Assembly: GCA_900239685.1 (NCBI GenBank)
Contig: OENT01000200.1
Coordinates: 62,001 to 126,000, forward strand
DNA length: 64,000 nucleotides
Reading direction: 5' to 3'
Source of the DNA: Rotaria macrura
Taxonomy: Eukaryota > Rotifera > Eurotatoria > Philodinida > Philodinidae
Shown here: positions 24,001 to 36,500 of the stretch, in pieces
Numbering within the stretch: the stretch's first letter is position 1
How the letters are laid out: every line of letters begins with the position of its first letter
The notes under the pieces: model-generated
Database searches by the model: none
What the model saw: the letters and a program-made list of their open reading frames with translations, nothing else
Told to the model about the DNA's origin: nothing
Position numbers and translations under genes: made by a program

Positions 24001-27000
24001 TGTGATTCCCATAGATACACCAAGAACAAACATTGAAGAAAATAGCTGAATCAATTTGATTTAGTATCGAGTTCGAACCTATCGAATATAACAGTTATAC
24101 AAATGGTATATTAAAAAATTATCACTTTGAGAACAAACACAATTTATTTAAACGGTACAAAATAAAAAGAAATTATGGGGTAATTCATTAACTTGTAATG
24201 GGGAATAGTTTGATTTCCAACCAGAAACAAAGTTCAAAAAAGAATACAATTATACATACAGATCTACTTTTCTAACGTCTGCGTCGTAGAATCACCCAAG
24301 TAGCGACTTCGATTATCATAAAATTTTATTTAAGTGCCGTCAAAATAGCTGTGTAACACAATTCATATGTATTAGAGCTACCATATTTAGATCACAACCA
24401 CTTTACGATGTGACTGATTCCATAAGCGACGGTTATCAGAAGTTTATGATTCTTAATTATAGACTTTATCTCTTGATGATGCTGCAGAAAGATAAGGATC
24501 ATATTATTCCTTCAAATGAGTTGAATAATTCACATAAATCGAGAAATGCTTGTCAAAAACTGTCTAAAACTCCGAATCAGTCAGAGTTTTATTTATTAAC
24601 TAAAGTCGAAATAAAAATTTAAAAACAAACAAATATTAAATAGAAAAAAATAATCTTGCAAAGGTCGTTACACTAATATGATACCTATATTTATTCGTTT
24701 GAAGCCTTATTCTATACTAACTATATATAAAATAGAAATAGCTAAAAAATTCAGTACCCTGTGAACTTCTGCATCAAACTTGTTATTCTTCACTAAAATA
24801 ATTCTAATCATTTGATGATTAATATTCGACATATGTTGAATATTCAAACAGTATCTATTTCAACAGAAGATCTTGATGAAAAATTAGAACCACTATCTTC
24901 TGTAGACTTAACGAGCGATGGTTCCTTTATTGTATTCATTGACAACCTACGAACTTCAAATCACCAAACGACCATTTTTGGTGTCCGAGAATTCAATACA
25001 ACCGAACAAGATATATATTGCATGAGCAGTTTGTCGGAGCCACCCATAACTGATCGGCCTTTCAATTTTACTGCGAACTATAAGTTGCGCGTGTTTACGT
25101 CTAGCTGCTTATATCTTGATTCGAATAACTATTGGCAATCAGAAGGTCTTCTGGTATGTCTCTCTTTTTTTCATTCTTTATTCTAAAACGTAATTTACTG
25201 ACTGTATTGTAGGTGAGTCCATTGACTAATGTTCGTCAAACTCAATGCATTTCTAGTCATTTGACAACGTTAGCTGGAGGGTTTTTGGTTCTTCCAGCTC
25301 CTATCAATTGGAATTATGTATTCGCTAATGCTGGTTTTGTTAAGAATAAAACAATCTATCTGACGATGATTACTATCATAGTTCTTTACATTGGCCTGAC
25401 CATTCTCTCACGTTACAAAGACAAGAAAGATGTGGGAAAAGTTCGTATTTGTATTGTTTATTAAAGTTTCTAAATAGTTTCATTTTCAGTTCAGTGTGAC
25501 AAATTTGCCTGATAATGATCCAAATGACAAGTATTTCTATCAGATATTGGTTTCTACAGGTTTTCGAATGCATGCTGGGACAAGTTCCAAGGTATAAAAT
25601 AGAGTAATTCGTTCCTCAAATAAATGCATACTTTTTTCATAGGTTCAATTCATTTTATCAGGTGATAAGAACGATACAGGTGTGCGTACACTAGTGGATC
25701 CTCATCGAAAAACCTTGCAGCGTGGTTCAATCGATTCTTTCATTATCGCTGTTCCTTCGTACGTGAATTTTTTTCTTCTTAACACTTGTAAAGTATATCT
25801 CGTAAAGGTCTTTGGGGATTTTTCAATATCTACTCGTGTGGCATGACAATTCGGGTCGTGGTGCGTCCTCCTCATGGTTTCTCAAATATGTTATTGTTCG
25901 TGATCTACAAACGTTGGCAAAATCCTATTTCATTTGTCAGCGATGGTTAGCAGTCGATAAGGATGACGGAAGGGTAAGATTTGATGCGCAGTCGAATGGA
26001 TATTCTTCTCGGTTAGAATACATGAAATCAGTCATATGAACCGATTCTCTGTAATTGTGTGCTTCTTACAAAAGAAAAGCCAGTGTTCGAAATTGAGAAA
26101 CTGTCAATATTCTATGTTCAACAAGTTTTGTTAATGAATTCGAAATAAAAAGTAGCGTTCGAAGCCTCAATAATAGATAGCAGAGTATGATTTTGTTTAT
26201 GAAAAAAGAGTGAGATAATATCTTTTTCTTTCAGAAAAAATGTTGTGCTTAAACTTATTTCTTGATATAATACAAAGTCAATATTTTCTCTCTTAGATTG
26301 AACGTCTCCTTCCTGTTTCAAGCAATACGGAACAGCAGCAATTCAATTATGTTCTTTCAAAGAGAGTCTATCACGACATGTTCGAGAGTCATTTATGGTT
26401 TTCGATCTTCTCTCGCCAATGTGTGAGTAACTTTACAAGAGTTCAAAGATGCACCTGTTGCTTTGTTCTGCTTTTGACGGCCATGTTACTCAATATTTTG
26501 TACTACGATCAAGTAAAAGAAGCCGCCAGTATAAAATCAGGTGGCATTTCTATAGGCCCATTTTACATTACACGAGAACAGGTTCGTTCTACTTTTGCCT
26601 TCGTCTCATCTTTTTCTCATTATTTGATTAGATTGGAATCGGATTTATTGTCGACGTGTTCTGCTTCCTCCCAAGCATATTTTTCATTCAGTTCTTTCGA
26701 CATATTCGAAGTCGAAATACTGATATTCAGACTTCATCGAAAGACCAACTAGCTTCCAATCGTCAAGCAATAAGGCATTCGACTGCCAGTGGGATGATCG
26801 CGGCGAAGAAAAAGAAAGAATCATTCATGTTCCCATCCTGGTGCTTGTTCATTGCCTATATGATGTCGTTCACTGTTATCGCTGTCTCCATGTTTTTTAT
26901 TATCGCTAGAAGTATTGAGTTAGGCGACGTCAAAACTCAAAAGTGGTTCACATCGATAGTCATCAGTTTCTTATCATCGATTTTTGTGTCACAACCGGTC

Positions 27001-29503
27001 AAAGTTCTTTGTCTAGCCATCTTTCTAGGATTTTTCTTGAAAAATTCTTATGGCCAAGACGAAGAAACCGATTTGTACATAAACGAGATCAATGACTGTC
27101 TGAATAATCATGTATGGGTTCATTTTCTGTACTCTTCGACACTTATGTTTATACTTTGCAGGATAATTCTCCTTCTATTACACAGCGACGTCCTTCACTC
27201 GTGCGCTTAAATAAAGCCCAAGTAGCCCAAGCATGTGCGGACCGTCAACGAGAGCTCTACATGTGGCAAATCATTCGAGAAATAGTCACTTATATTTTTC
27301 TGGTCTGGATCTTCTTCGTTATTGCTTATGAAAATCGAGACATAAATGCATCAACTCAAGTTCAACATCTACGCAGTTTCTTCCTTAATCCTGGTCGCTC
27401 TAGTTTTGACTTCAACAAGGTCTGTTAACTTTTCAATATTTTGAATACAACAGAAACTTCTCATAATGATTAGAACCGATATTTTTATCACTGTTAAATT
27501 ATGTTATACTATAGAGAGAAGATCATCCGCAAAATACCTCGAAATCTAGAGTTTAAATTGACATCAAATATCAAAACATTGTCTTTCTTAAAATTAGATG
27601 AAGAAAATTTTAGATACTCATCAGTACTATACTGCGTTTAATTCTCTGTGATACTTCGGAAGGGTAGTGGTAGAACTACGTCTGACATGATTAAATCATT
27701 GATTGGACCAGATTATCATTGGCTGTCTACTCAATATATTGAAATCTATCAAAGAGGCAATGATTTGATTGAAAACAAGACCGTTTCTTATTTTCTGTTT
27801 GATATTATTATCACTTGATCGGCAATGACCTTAGCTACTTTTTAAACGTAAACTGTTGTGCTTTCAACACATAGAAACTTTCCCATGTTTACAGATATCA
27901 ACTGAGAATGATTATTGGCAATGGTTACAATTGAGTTTTGTATCGAATATTCGAGCACAACGGTGGTACAACGGCAATTCACCTCGAAATTTGAATGGTT
28001 TCATCAATGATAAGACCAATCGACTTATCGGCTGGGCAATTATGCGCCAAATCCGAGTCAAATCAGGTTTGTTTCCTTTCTCGCTCTGTCATTAAAAATA
28101 TTATGTATTAGAATTGGGATGTCGAATACCCAACTCTCTCAAACTAATCATCGATTCGTGTGCCGGTGACTACAGTCTCTCGAACGAAGAACGCAACTCA
28201 TTCGGACCCGGATGGTCATCGACAACCAATGTTTCTTACGTCAATTCGATTCGAAACTCTTTCATCTATCAATCAAACATTCAACTCGATAATTACCCAT
28301 GCGTGGGTGATTATGGTATATACGGTGGTGGTGGGTATATATACCAATTTCGAGGTCGTCTCTCAGATCTTCAAGAGAATCTCACCATTCTTAATCAACT
28401 TTCGTGGATTGATCAACTGACTCGTGCCGTTATCATACAATTCAGTTTGTACAATCCGAACATTCAACAGTTTATCTCTGCCACTCTTCTCGTTGAGTTT
28501 CCGGCTACGGGAGGCGCGTTTTCTGTCGCTCGATTCGATCCAATAATTTTTCCTACAGGATACGGAGGTAATTCGTCATTGTTTTACTTTATTTGTGTCA
28601 TCATTTATATTTTGGTAATTATCTATTTGACAATCACCGAGATTCAAAACTTGATAAAATTGAAAAATAAATATTTCTATCTGACTTGGTCCTATATCGA
28701 TTTGGCCATCATCGGATGTTCATGGGCCAGCGTCGGTATTTATATGTGTCGCCATGGTGAAGCGTCTCGTATCGGGAATCTTCTTCATCAAACACATGGC
28801 TTTCAATATATTAACTTAAAAAAGGCTGTTTATATGGATAGCGTGTTTACTTCACTTCTTGCATTCTGTTGTTTTTTCAATACTGTGAAATTTCTCCGTT
28901 TGGCACATTTCAACAGGCGTCTCTCACTTTTCATCGATACTCTACGTTATGTGGCCAGAGATCTAACCTACTTTATCTTGATGTTTTCAATTGTCATATT
29001 TGCCTTTTTATCACTCTTCTACTTGCTCTTCGAAGCCCAACTCTGGTCATGCTCAACTGTTCTTCGCACATCTGAAATATTGGCCCAGATGCTGTCACTC
29101 AAAGTCAATTTGCTAGAAATTCGAACAAAGTATCCTTTTCTGGGACCATTCGCCTTTTCTCTGTTCATCTTTTTGGTTGTCTTCATCGGTTCTACCATGT
29201 TTATTTCAATAATCACTAATGGTTTTCGTACTCTACATCGAAATGTAAAGCTAGGTGAAGGAGGTCAAAGTATAATTTCGTTTATGGTTTTCAAGTTCAA
29301 ACAAAAAATCGGTAATCAATGCAGTTTGGAGCATGCATGAAAAATAATATCAGTCTATTGGATTTTTAGGCCTCAAAACATTAAGTCATCATGAGCTTGT
29401 AGAAGAACGAGACATTCACATGAGTTATCAATATCAAGATACAATTCAGCAATTTTCCGAAAGAATCGATCGGCTTTTGGCCATACTGCAAAGAATCAAT
29501 TAA
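11005..29503 (+). CDS. Polycystin-1-like protein with NHL propeller ectodomain
   Basis: Domain order: NHL propeller (six repeats), Ser/Thr-rich stalk, REJ module, GAIN with GPS, membrane helix 1, PLAT, then polycystin helices with TOP domain and a C-terminal coiled coil. Exons: 11069-12034, 12088-12159, 12320-12388, 12448-12519, 12680-12730, 12790-12861, 13023-13091, 13390-13458, 13520-13567, 13625-13717, 13776-13826, 13893-14009, 14069-14107, 14161-14220, 14266-14732, 14787-14883, 16831-17011, 17064-17278, 17330-17584, 17640-18005, 22112-22167, 22218-22421, 22478-22603, 22663-22777, 22830-22906, 22966-23205, 23264-23666, 24852-25153, 25213-25440, 25490-25591, 25643-25758, 25808-25973, 26297-26581, 26632-27111, 27162-27419, 27895-28066, 28112-29311, 29370-29503. 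All phases agree, and the total is divisible by three when the upstream exons (2454, 4505, 5522) are added, giving about 3,060 residues. The PKD1 family acts as cell-surface or ciliary receptor-channel subunits; the ligand here is unknown. The first exon and the 14732, 23205 and 24852 splice sites are the least certain. Confidence 0.85.
12035..13480 (+). repeat. Four-unit tandem array of Ser/Thr mini-exons
   Basis: A unit of about 342-367 bp containing two small exons is repeated four times. Type A exons start at 12088, 12448, 12790 and 13152 and are 72 nt in the first three units, coding variants of GTVASTSxxLTSxNSFTT. Type B exons start at 12320, 12680, 13023 and 13390 (51-69 nt, STS-rich). 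The introns repeat too: cacttgtttgaac..taggtacagtgg precedes A, and gtctacacgttctat..ttttaggg precedes B. Every intron is phase 1, so units can be gained or lost without a frameshift. The product is a probably O-glycosylated, mucin-like stalk between the propeller and the REJ module. Confidence 0.85.
13152..13220 (+). pseudogene. Decaying fourth type-A mini-exon
   Basis: The sequence matches the other type A exons (gt-cagtggca..acatcagttgtgctt..actcatttaca) but its acceptor is gag rather than tag. The donor position reads tttcagatagac where the other copies have cttcaggtacgtg, so the GT is lost. Reading through does not reach a usable donor. It is probably skipped, with exon 13023-13091 joining 13390-13458 in the same phase. 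Confidence 0.6.
16294..16368 (-). repeat. tRNA-like sequence / SINE head
   Basis: On the minus strand there is a clear A box (TAGTCTAATTGG), a D-arm with GTC..GAC pairing, and a B box (AGTTCGATTCC) in a T-arm with one mismatch. The acceptor-stem ends pair only partly (CTTC with GAAG plus wobbles, one mismatch). No good five-base-pair anticodon stem with U33 can be drawn. It is more likely a tRNA pseudogene or SINE promoter than a working tRNA. A decayed relative lies at 3611-3745, sharing flanking sequence outside the tRNA part, which supports a dispersed element. Confidence 0.6.
16388..16633. mobile_element. Foldback element rich in cggccgtatac words
   Basis: A long imperfect inverted repeat starts at ctacccaggtcaatc and ends at its counterpart ttcgactgggtag. 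Inner parts mirror each other strongly: gttatacggaacgtaac against gttacggtccgtataac, and cattaaaatagggccgtat against acgaccctattttaatg. Arms are about 105 bases with a short centre near 16495-16515. It is non-coding and sits in the REJ intron beside the tRNA-like sequence. Confidence 0.7.
18006..18236. other. Start of a 4.1-kb intron
   Basis: Following the donor at 18006 (gtatga) the sequence is non-coding up to the palindrome. Frames that run through here and the gap are artefacts of N translated as X. Confidence 0.6.
18237..18377. repeat. Perfect palindrome with 52-bp arms
   Basis: 18237-18288 and 18326-18377 are exact reverse complements over 52 bases, separated by a 37-base loop containing aaccgcggt. 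The arms begin and end in gcggttttt/aaaaaccgc, and the CCGCGG words recall the satellite at 19110-19705. It stands 22 bases before the run of Ns. Confidence 0.95.
18400..18883. other. Assembly gap (484 N)
   Basis: This is an unresolved scaffold gap inside the intron between the last REJ exon and the first exon before GAIN. It lies between the perfect palindrome and the satellite, both of which are hard to assemble, so the true length is uncertain. Confidence 1.
19110..19705. repeat. 61-bp CCGCGG-rich satellite
   Basis: A monomer of 61 bp repeats from about 19110. The word aaccgct or aaccgcc occurs at 19134, 19193, 19254, 19315, 19376, 19437 and 19498, giving intervals of 59, 61, 61, 61, 61 and 61. 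Neighbouring monomers alternate (taaaccgctaaatatg versus gaaccgctatttatg), implying a 122-bp dimer. Each monomer has CCGCGG halves facing each other across a short AT spacer, so each is itself a weak hairpin. Beyond 19500 the array degenerates. Confidence 0.9.
19706..22111. other. Remainder of the large intron
   Basis: No exon with consistent phase is seen in 2.4 kb. A short attca-type tract lies near 21190-21212. Open frames at 19917-20117 and 21332-21526 show no domain. The next exon starts at 22112 after tttacttttag. Confidence 0.55.
22112..25440 (+). other. GAIN/GPS and first membrane helix exons
   Basis: Exons 22112-22167, 22218-22421, 22478-22603, 22663-22777, 22830-22906, 22966-23205, 23264-23666, 24852-25153 and 25213-25440 code a helical then beta-rich GAIN-like region. 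It ends in a GPS motif, TQCISSHLTTLAGGF, with the HL/T autoproteolysis site of polycystins and adhesion receptors. Helix 1 follows (YLTMITIIVLYIGLTIL) with a basic stop-transfer RYKDKKD. Introns here are 45-60 nt apart from the 1.2-kb intron 23667-24851, in which I see no gene. The acceptor at 24851 is the weakest join. Confidence 0.8.
25490..25973 (+). other. PLAT domain exons
   Basis: Three exons (25490-25591, 25643-25758, 25808-25973) code a PLAT/LH2 domain of about 128 residues directly after helix 1, as in polycystin-1. Recognisable family segments are LPDNDPNDKYFYQI, GDKNDTGVRTL, LQRGSIDSFI and VWHDNSGRG, followed by YFICQRWLAVDKDDGR. PLAT domains bind lipid or partner proteins on the cytoplasmic side. 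Confidence 0.92.
26297..29503 (+). other. Polycystin helices, TOP domain and coiled-coil tail
   Basis: Exons 26297-26581, 26632-27111, 27162-27419, 27895-28066, 28112-29311 and 29370-29503 code HLWFSIFSR and membrane helices. The extracellular polycystin (TOP) domain follows, with NGFINDKTNRLIGWAIMRQ and a conserved Cys pair (GCRIP..DSCAGDY). Voltage-sensor-like and pore-region helices come next, including KFLRLAHFNRR and FRTLHRN after the last helix. The final exon gives a short tail rich in E, Q and L (DTIQQFSERIDRLLAILQ) that could coil, then TAA at 29501-29503. Confidence 0.92.
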
Positions 29504-32500
29504 AATCCTGTATTGGTCTCGTAAGATCATATTATTTCCTTTTTTGTTTTACCTTACATGAACTATTTTAGAACCAGAAAATAAAAATATCTGACAGATT
29601 CATAAGCAACAACGTTTAAGATTTATCAATAGTTCTGCTCGAAACTTAATGACTTCGTTCGATATATCCATATTACTTATCATGGATGTAATTTTTTCTC
29701 TCATGTTGTTCTTTTTTCACTGCTTACAAAGTTTGACACTTCGCTATGTACCAATTCTCACCTATTTATAGGACAAAATCTTTGAAATAAAAATTTTGAC
29801 CGAGAGTGAAAATATTCACTATTTGAGAATAGCTCTGTAAAATAGTGATACTTTTTCTGTTTCATCACGTTTTATGAATGATTATCAGTTTGTTCTGTAA
29901 CTTTATCTGCTCTTACATGACTAACGCTTTTTATTTTTCTTCTTCAAAAGTTCATGTCTGAATAAATCATCCATATTTACTTAAATAATAGTTACTGCTT
30001 TTTTCTTCATTGGTAATGGTCTTTCTCTCTTAATCTTTGTATTTCTGTGCAGTCGAATAGGTTTTCGTTTTGAAGCATGTCAATACAAAAATACATGTGC
30101 GTTCGATTCTTTATTTCAATCACACCCATAACGACAATCAAGATACAAGTGTACACTTCGGTTACCTACATGAGCAAATTCTATGGAAAGAAATATCAGC
30201 TCAATGGTAGCCGACGGCACACGACACTTTTAAACATCTTGATGTGCTGTCAGAATATCGAACCGGCTGCATGGGTGAAAGATCTATGGTAAAAATAAAT
30301 TCAACATTTTCATAACTGATTTTAAGATTGTTATGTTGTGAGATGATGGTAATAGATGCTGATGAGGAAAAACAAAAAGAAGGCGGTAGTCAGGTTCCAA
30401 TTGCTAAAACTGTCTGTTTCGCACATGTCAAAACATAAATGCCTATTAATTTATTATTGATAGATGTATTTACAAGAGCTAGTCGTCTTTTAGCTCTTGT
30501 ATGGTATGTTTCATTCGACCATTTTCTATGCATAAAGTTAAGTGGGTCGAATTGGGCTCTTGTGTGTGCCATCATATGTCCTAGTAAGAAGCCGTTTGTT
30601 TTCTACTGTAAGCTTCTTATTTTGCTATACTATATCGGTAAGCTTACAGGGTTTTCACAGCATTGTAGAATATGCTCGTTACGATTTTTATGGTTTAATT
30701 AGATGTATCATCGTCGGCAATGGTCTGAGTTTATGATTGAAATCTTTTTCCGCGTGTAAATTACAGAAATTTAAACCATGTTTTATCAAAAATACAGAAC
30801 ATATACGAAATACTTTTTTAATTTACTTTCTTCAATGATCAACAAAGTGTTCATAGTTGTTTCTTCGATTTATGCGTGCTAAGGATATATATTGTTAACA
30901 AGTCGATTTCAATATCAAGATCTTTCGAAATATTAGTCAATATAATCTGTTTTTCTCTGCTTTCATTGATTCTGTGAAAACTGGAAGTTATATTCAACTT
31001 ATAATGATTTTTATAGGTAAGAATTTTAGAAAATGAAATATAGAACAATGATAGAAACAAAAAGAAATCGTTCAGCTGATGGAGTGTCATTTAGGAACGG
31101 AAAAACATTCTGTTTCTCTGCTTACAATTTTTCGATGACTAGTTATACATATTTCCATTCATAATATCACTAATTAGAATTCTTTAGTCTTTTTCTTATG
31201 CTAAAGATTTTCAATAGGAATTATTATTTCTAGAAGTAGATATAATTTATTTGATAAAAGTGAATGTAGACATGTTGCAAGATTTTTAACTGACGGCCAA
31301 ATTTCAAATGACTCTTAAACATGCTCATGATTTGTGTGAACTTTAGTACACAAGAAAACAATGCCGACATTCACATCATTTCGATAAATTATTTCATGCG
31401 AGTAAAAAACAATCATCAATATTTGGACACTTTTCTGTACGCTACCATATTCGACTTATCATACTTATTCTGTGAAATATCAATGATGACCAAACTTAAA
31501 AATATTCCGTGCATAATCTATTTCGGCTCACGCATCGCCACGTTCATCAAATCCATTATTTTCGAATCTAAAACTAAGAATAATATATTGCATCTTTAAC
31601 TGATCACATCTATGTTTATTTACTGTACCGCAACCAGTACCGACGTTTTTCTTTGTTCCAAGTACCGCATATTTCGGCTGACTCGTGGACATCATTTCTT
31701 ACTAAAGCATGCCGCAATATCTTATTCAATATGTTACGTGTTTCGATAGAAATACATTCAATAACAATCAATTAACAATTTACGTATGTTTACATAGAAT
31801 TGACCAAAAATTACAATAACAGTACTGATATTTGTGTAATCTAGTTCACATAAAAGATTTTATTTCAAACAAGAATATTCCAAAATTTTATCTGTCATAA
31901 TATTTACACATGTACAATAACAGTACTTGAGGTTCAGTTTTGATCTCGTTCTAGAATCTAGATTAAAAATTGAATTCAAACTGAAAGACACTTTTAAAAA
32001 TAGATAATGACTTCGGTTAGCACTAGATTACAACTCGGGGTATGTTTCGAGTAGACATGTAAAGAGTATTCATGAAAATCTGATGATAGTATCGAAACTT
32101 TACACAGTATCATTTCCAATCGTTAGAAGATGAACGAAGTGTTTGCATGAAACAAGAGTATAATGTGCATGATGAATATCAATTTGTTTGTCGATTTTTC
32201 TAGTTTACGAATACAAATATTGAAGTAGTATTATTAGCTATTATCAATGACACACATGCACCTTATGATGATTTTAGTGGCTGAGATTCAGAGCTGTAAT
32301 AGCACAATAGAGTGAATTATTCAAGAGTGTCGAAGCATGAGACAAGTTACACCATGTTGGGTAGGATGTGCGAGAAAGAAAGATAAATATGAATGATTCA
32401 GCTCCATACCAACATCCACTAACATCATTATGTTTCCAAAAAATCAGATTAGATTTAAGTTGTAAGTCAATTTTACTGGCTGCTCGTTCCCTTCCCCTTT

Positions 32501-33577
32501 TCACACTCCAAGAGGGTGCGTTGACAAACTATGTTTCTAGAAAGAAATCAATTCACAAAAATCTATTTTATATGGTTCTTAGTTCTAAAACATAATTAAT
32601 CATTTAAGTATTGAACATAAATTATACTTCTTGAATGGAAACAAGAGACTTTTTCTAGCCATCATTAATATTTTTATGAATTTTTCCAAGAACATTCGAG
32701 AAAGATTAATATTGCAGATGTATGCATGTATGTTATAAAGAAAGCAAGAAAAACAAAAGTTTTAATAAATGATCATGAAGTTGTGAAGATTTCATTCCAA
32801 CACGACTGTAACACATACAAGTTTTACAATTATTACATTCATCGAAAATTAACACTGTTGTGATATTTTATCGTGATTTTTCATTTTAGAAAAGTCACTT
32901 TTGCCCATGATTTCTTTCACTATGAACCAATAATTAGATCAGTTGTGCTGCCATTTAATGCTTATGTTTTCTTAAGATTCTCATAAGGTTATTCATGCCG
33001 TAGACAAGTTATCATAAATAAAACATAAAAAGATGCTAGACAATCTAAAAGAGAAAATAGTAGACAAGTTCAGACAATCGAACGACTATATCCTTTGACA
33101 TCATATTACTTGCCTTTTATGATGGTGTGAAATTTGACGAAAAACCATAATAAAAAATTCAAACACTAATACATATTTCTAATTTATTGAAAGATTTATT
33201 CGTGAAAAACGTTTTTCGTATCATATCAAACTAATATCATAAAAAGTAGCAAGAATTTCCTAATATTCTAGAATGTCACTTAGCCATAGAATTCTACAAC
33301 TAGAAATATTGGTATAGTATGCAAGAATACATCCTGTTCCATATTAAGAAAATCCATCTTTGTGTGATTTAAAACACTAAAAAAGTCGACTATAATGAGA
33401 TCAAAACATGAATGTTCTCGTCAATCATAAGGTAATAGTACTTGATTCTTTACAATCCATGTCACAAAAAGCATTGAATTTTATTAAAACAATTATCTGC
33501 ATATTTCTACATTAAAAAAAACACGTAAGTTCCCTAAAAATATAGTTCTGATTTAATTCTTTTTGTTTTCTTCGTTT
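29504..33577. other. Intergenic, no gene seen
   Basis: Four kilobases separate the convergent polycystin-like and cadherin genes. Short open frames (30077-30292, 30439-30702, 31321-31599, 32368-32595) have no recognisable motif, no good codon pattern and no splice partners. A small perfect hairpin (acaagagcta/tagctcttgt) lies at about 30471-30501. Confidence 0.6.
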
Positions 33578-36500
33578 CTAGACAATAAGACTATCGGATG
33601 AAAAAGTTGAAGGATGAAGATTTATTTTTGGATGACGTTCAACAAGTGAATATAATTGTTCAAAGCGTTTTAAACTGTCTTGATAAGCTTGCTGTGATGA
33701 ATGTATAGAACTAATAGATGGTGGTCGCATTGTCATTTGCTGTGCATGATTAGATGATACATCTGATGATCCATATACACCTTCATCTCGATCGATGCTG
33801 CAAGTAACTCGATTATTTAAATGCGTTAGATATCTTTCAACCTGAATAAGTATTGATGAAAAAATAAAAATTTTTGTTTTGTTTTGTTAAAAACGATTTA
33901 AGTAACCTTCTCTGAATAACCAAAATCTCCTTGATGAGTACCGCTAGTATTGATTACTTTCATATCTGCTGCTTGTTTAATTCCATATTGATAGATGCGA
34001 TTGGATGAATTCTAAAAGAACAAAGAAGTTTAATCGCATTGAGGAAAAAATGACGAGATTAATGTAGCATTGAATCATTAATCTATATACAAACATACAC
34101 ATCGACAAATCAAATGAACCAGCAAGGTCAAATAATCTTTTCTTTAACAAAAGAAAATCGTTTTTGTGGGTGTCAATAAACATTAGAAAAAAGACATAAG
34201 AATTCTATGAGATATAATCGAACTAGAGAAATGTCTAAATAATTGAATCGATATTAGTGCTGTTGTTGTTATTGTTGTTACTTTCTTTTCTTAATCAACA
34301 ACATGATCACTAGTTTCATTCGCACTTTGATCATCAGAGAAGAAAAGAACTTCTAACGCTTTTCTCGAATGATGATAATCACATCGGTTTGTCTATTTGC
34401 TTCCTGATATCGTATATATATATATATATATGACTCAATATTTGTTTTTGACAAACGTAATGTTTGTATAATGAGTACACATTCATCTTCGATTTCGGTA
34501 TGATTCAAAAGTGAAATCAGATAAGATCGAATCGAGAGTCATTGGAATCGGTGAATGAAATTGTAGTTCACTCTATTTGAATTCTTCTAGTTGACAATGA
34601 ATGAATAGGAATAGGATGATTTGAACAAACGAACGAACTATCCGAATGAAGAATCATGCAAAAAACAAAATTCTTCTTGCTTTATAGTAGACAAATAAAT
34701 AGCGGTAATATGCTCGAGCATTCTCTCAAAAAGACAAAAAAAGAAAATAGAAATCATTTTGTGGCTGGAAATACTCATGCCATCATCTAGCATCACAACT
34801 CGTATCAAATCCACATAAATACCTGAATGACATTAGGAAAGGTTCGAACAGATTCTGTTCAGATCCATAGTTCAATTCATGAGATGTAGCAATACAAATT
34901 CTAATCGGGATGTTCTTTAGAAGAATATATCCACTGAAGACTTACTTTTATTTCTTCGAGTGCTTCAATCGTTGTTTTTTGTGATGAACCAGTTCGTTCA
35001 TTTGAGCTGCTGGTACTTCCACATGTAGAATTTCTTATCGAGTTTCTTAATGATTTCGGTTTTTTTGATCGTAATAAGCAAACGATTAAAAAACATATCG
35101 AAATCAATATAGCAGTAAGAAAGACAACAATTAAAAATGTTAAAAGTAATATTAAACTGATGTTTTCTAAACTGAAATATTTTGTTTCGTTTGTTTTATA
35201 TATTGAACGTATTTGAAGTGGTATTGATATTGTATTTGTCAAATTTCCACTATCATAAACTGTTATATTGATGGTAAATAATCCTGGTAGTGCTGGCATT
35301 GAACAAAGAATTAATTCACCATCATATGTTAAACTTAGGTCGAGAAACGGTAAAACAGTATATGAATATTTAAATGCATGTGGTTGAAATCGATCTCGAT
35401 CTCGAATAGTAAATTGAGTTATAAGAAATGGAGTTTTGGTTGTTTCGTAAAATATTGATGATGATGATTGATTAAATTGTACAGGAAGAATAATCTCAGG
35501 TGAATTATCATTACAATCATCGATTTCTATAAATAATAAAATCGATGTTGATAATGCTGGCATACCAGAATCTATACAGTGCAATTGAACAGTTGCTGCT
35601 TGTTGAATTTCATAATCCAATACAGGGGAACCCTTGATTTGTAATGAATATGCGTTTGTTGTTAAAATATTTAAATTTAGACGAGTATCATTTAATGTAC
35701 AACTGACATGACTATTATTACCAGAATCATTATCAGTGATATAGATATATAACAAAGGTATATCTAAAGAAAAACCAAAAATTTATTTCTTATCTGGATG
35801 TAAAAATATTCGGATACAAGGAACTTGACGTGAAACGTCAAGGTCATATTCCTTTTTCACTGGATTAAGTTCGGTCAAATTTATATTATTCAAAAAACAA
35901 AATACAAGTCCTCTAACTCTTTTGAGACTGCAACGCGTACTATCAAAGTGTTTCAAAACTCATGTCGATTTCTATCGTGTCGAAATTTTTATCCATATTA
36001 AAATTGACCTTGACATTCTGCTTTCACATGGATTCTTTCCTTCCTTTGTTCATTCACTTTTCGTATTGAATAAGGAGAAAAACGTTTTTTTTTTGTCTCT
36101 TCGTTTACCTTTTGATATGCATTCCGGTACATTGATTTGATGGTTACTCATAATTGTTCCATTAACGTGTGTTAATAAAACATTTGGTACATGATCATTG
36201 ACATCTGTTACATCAATAATTAATGTTGCATAATTATTCAGCTGTGGTACACCATGATCTTGAGCTAAATATATATTTCGTCAAAACTCTATTCAAAAAG
36301 AAAAATATCTATGAACGTAATCGATCAATACCTTTTATTGTCAATGAATATGAACGTTGTTTTTCATAGTCTAGAAATTTTCTTAAATAAACATCTCCTG
36401 TTTGTTCATGAATATAAAACATCGCTGACGGATCATCGATCGAATAAATTATACGAGCATTTTCCCCTTCATCATTATCTTTTGCATGCATTTTCAGGAG

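Noticed and set aside
24410-24622. Coding exon in the GAIN intron
   Set aside because: Frame and splice signals do not fit the neighbouring phase-1 sites and no family segment is missing there.
31321-31599. 92-residue plus-strand frame
   Set aside because: Composition and lack of any motif or splice partner are as expected for AT-rich intergenic DNA.
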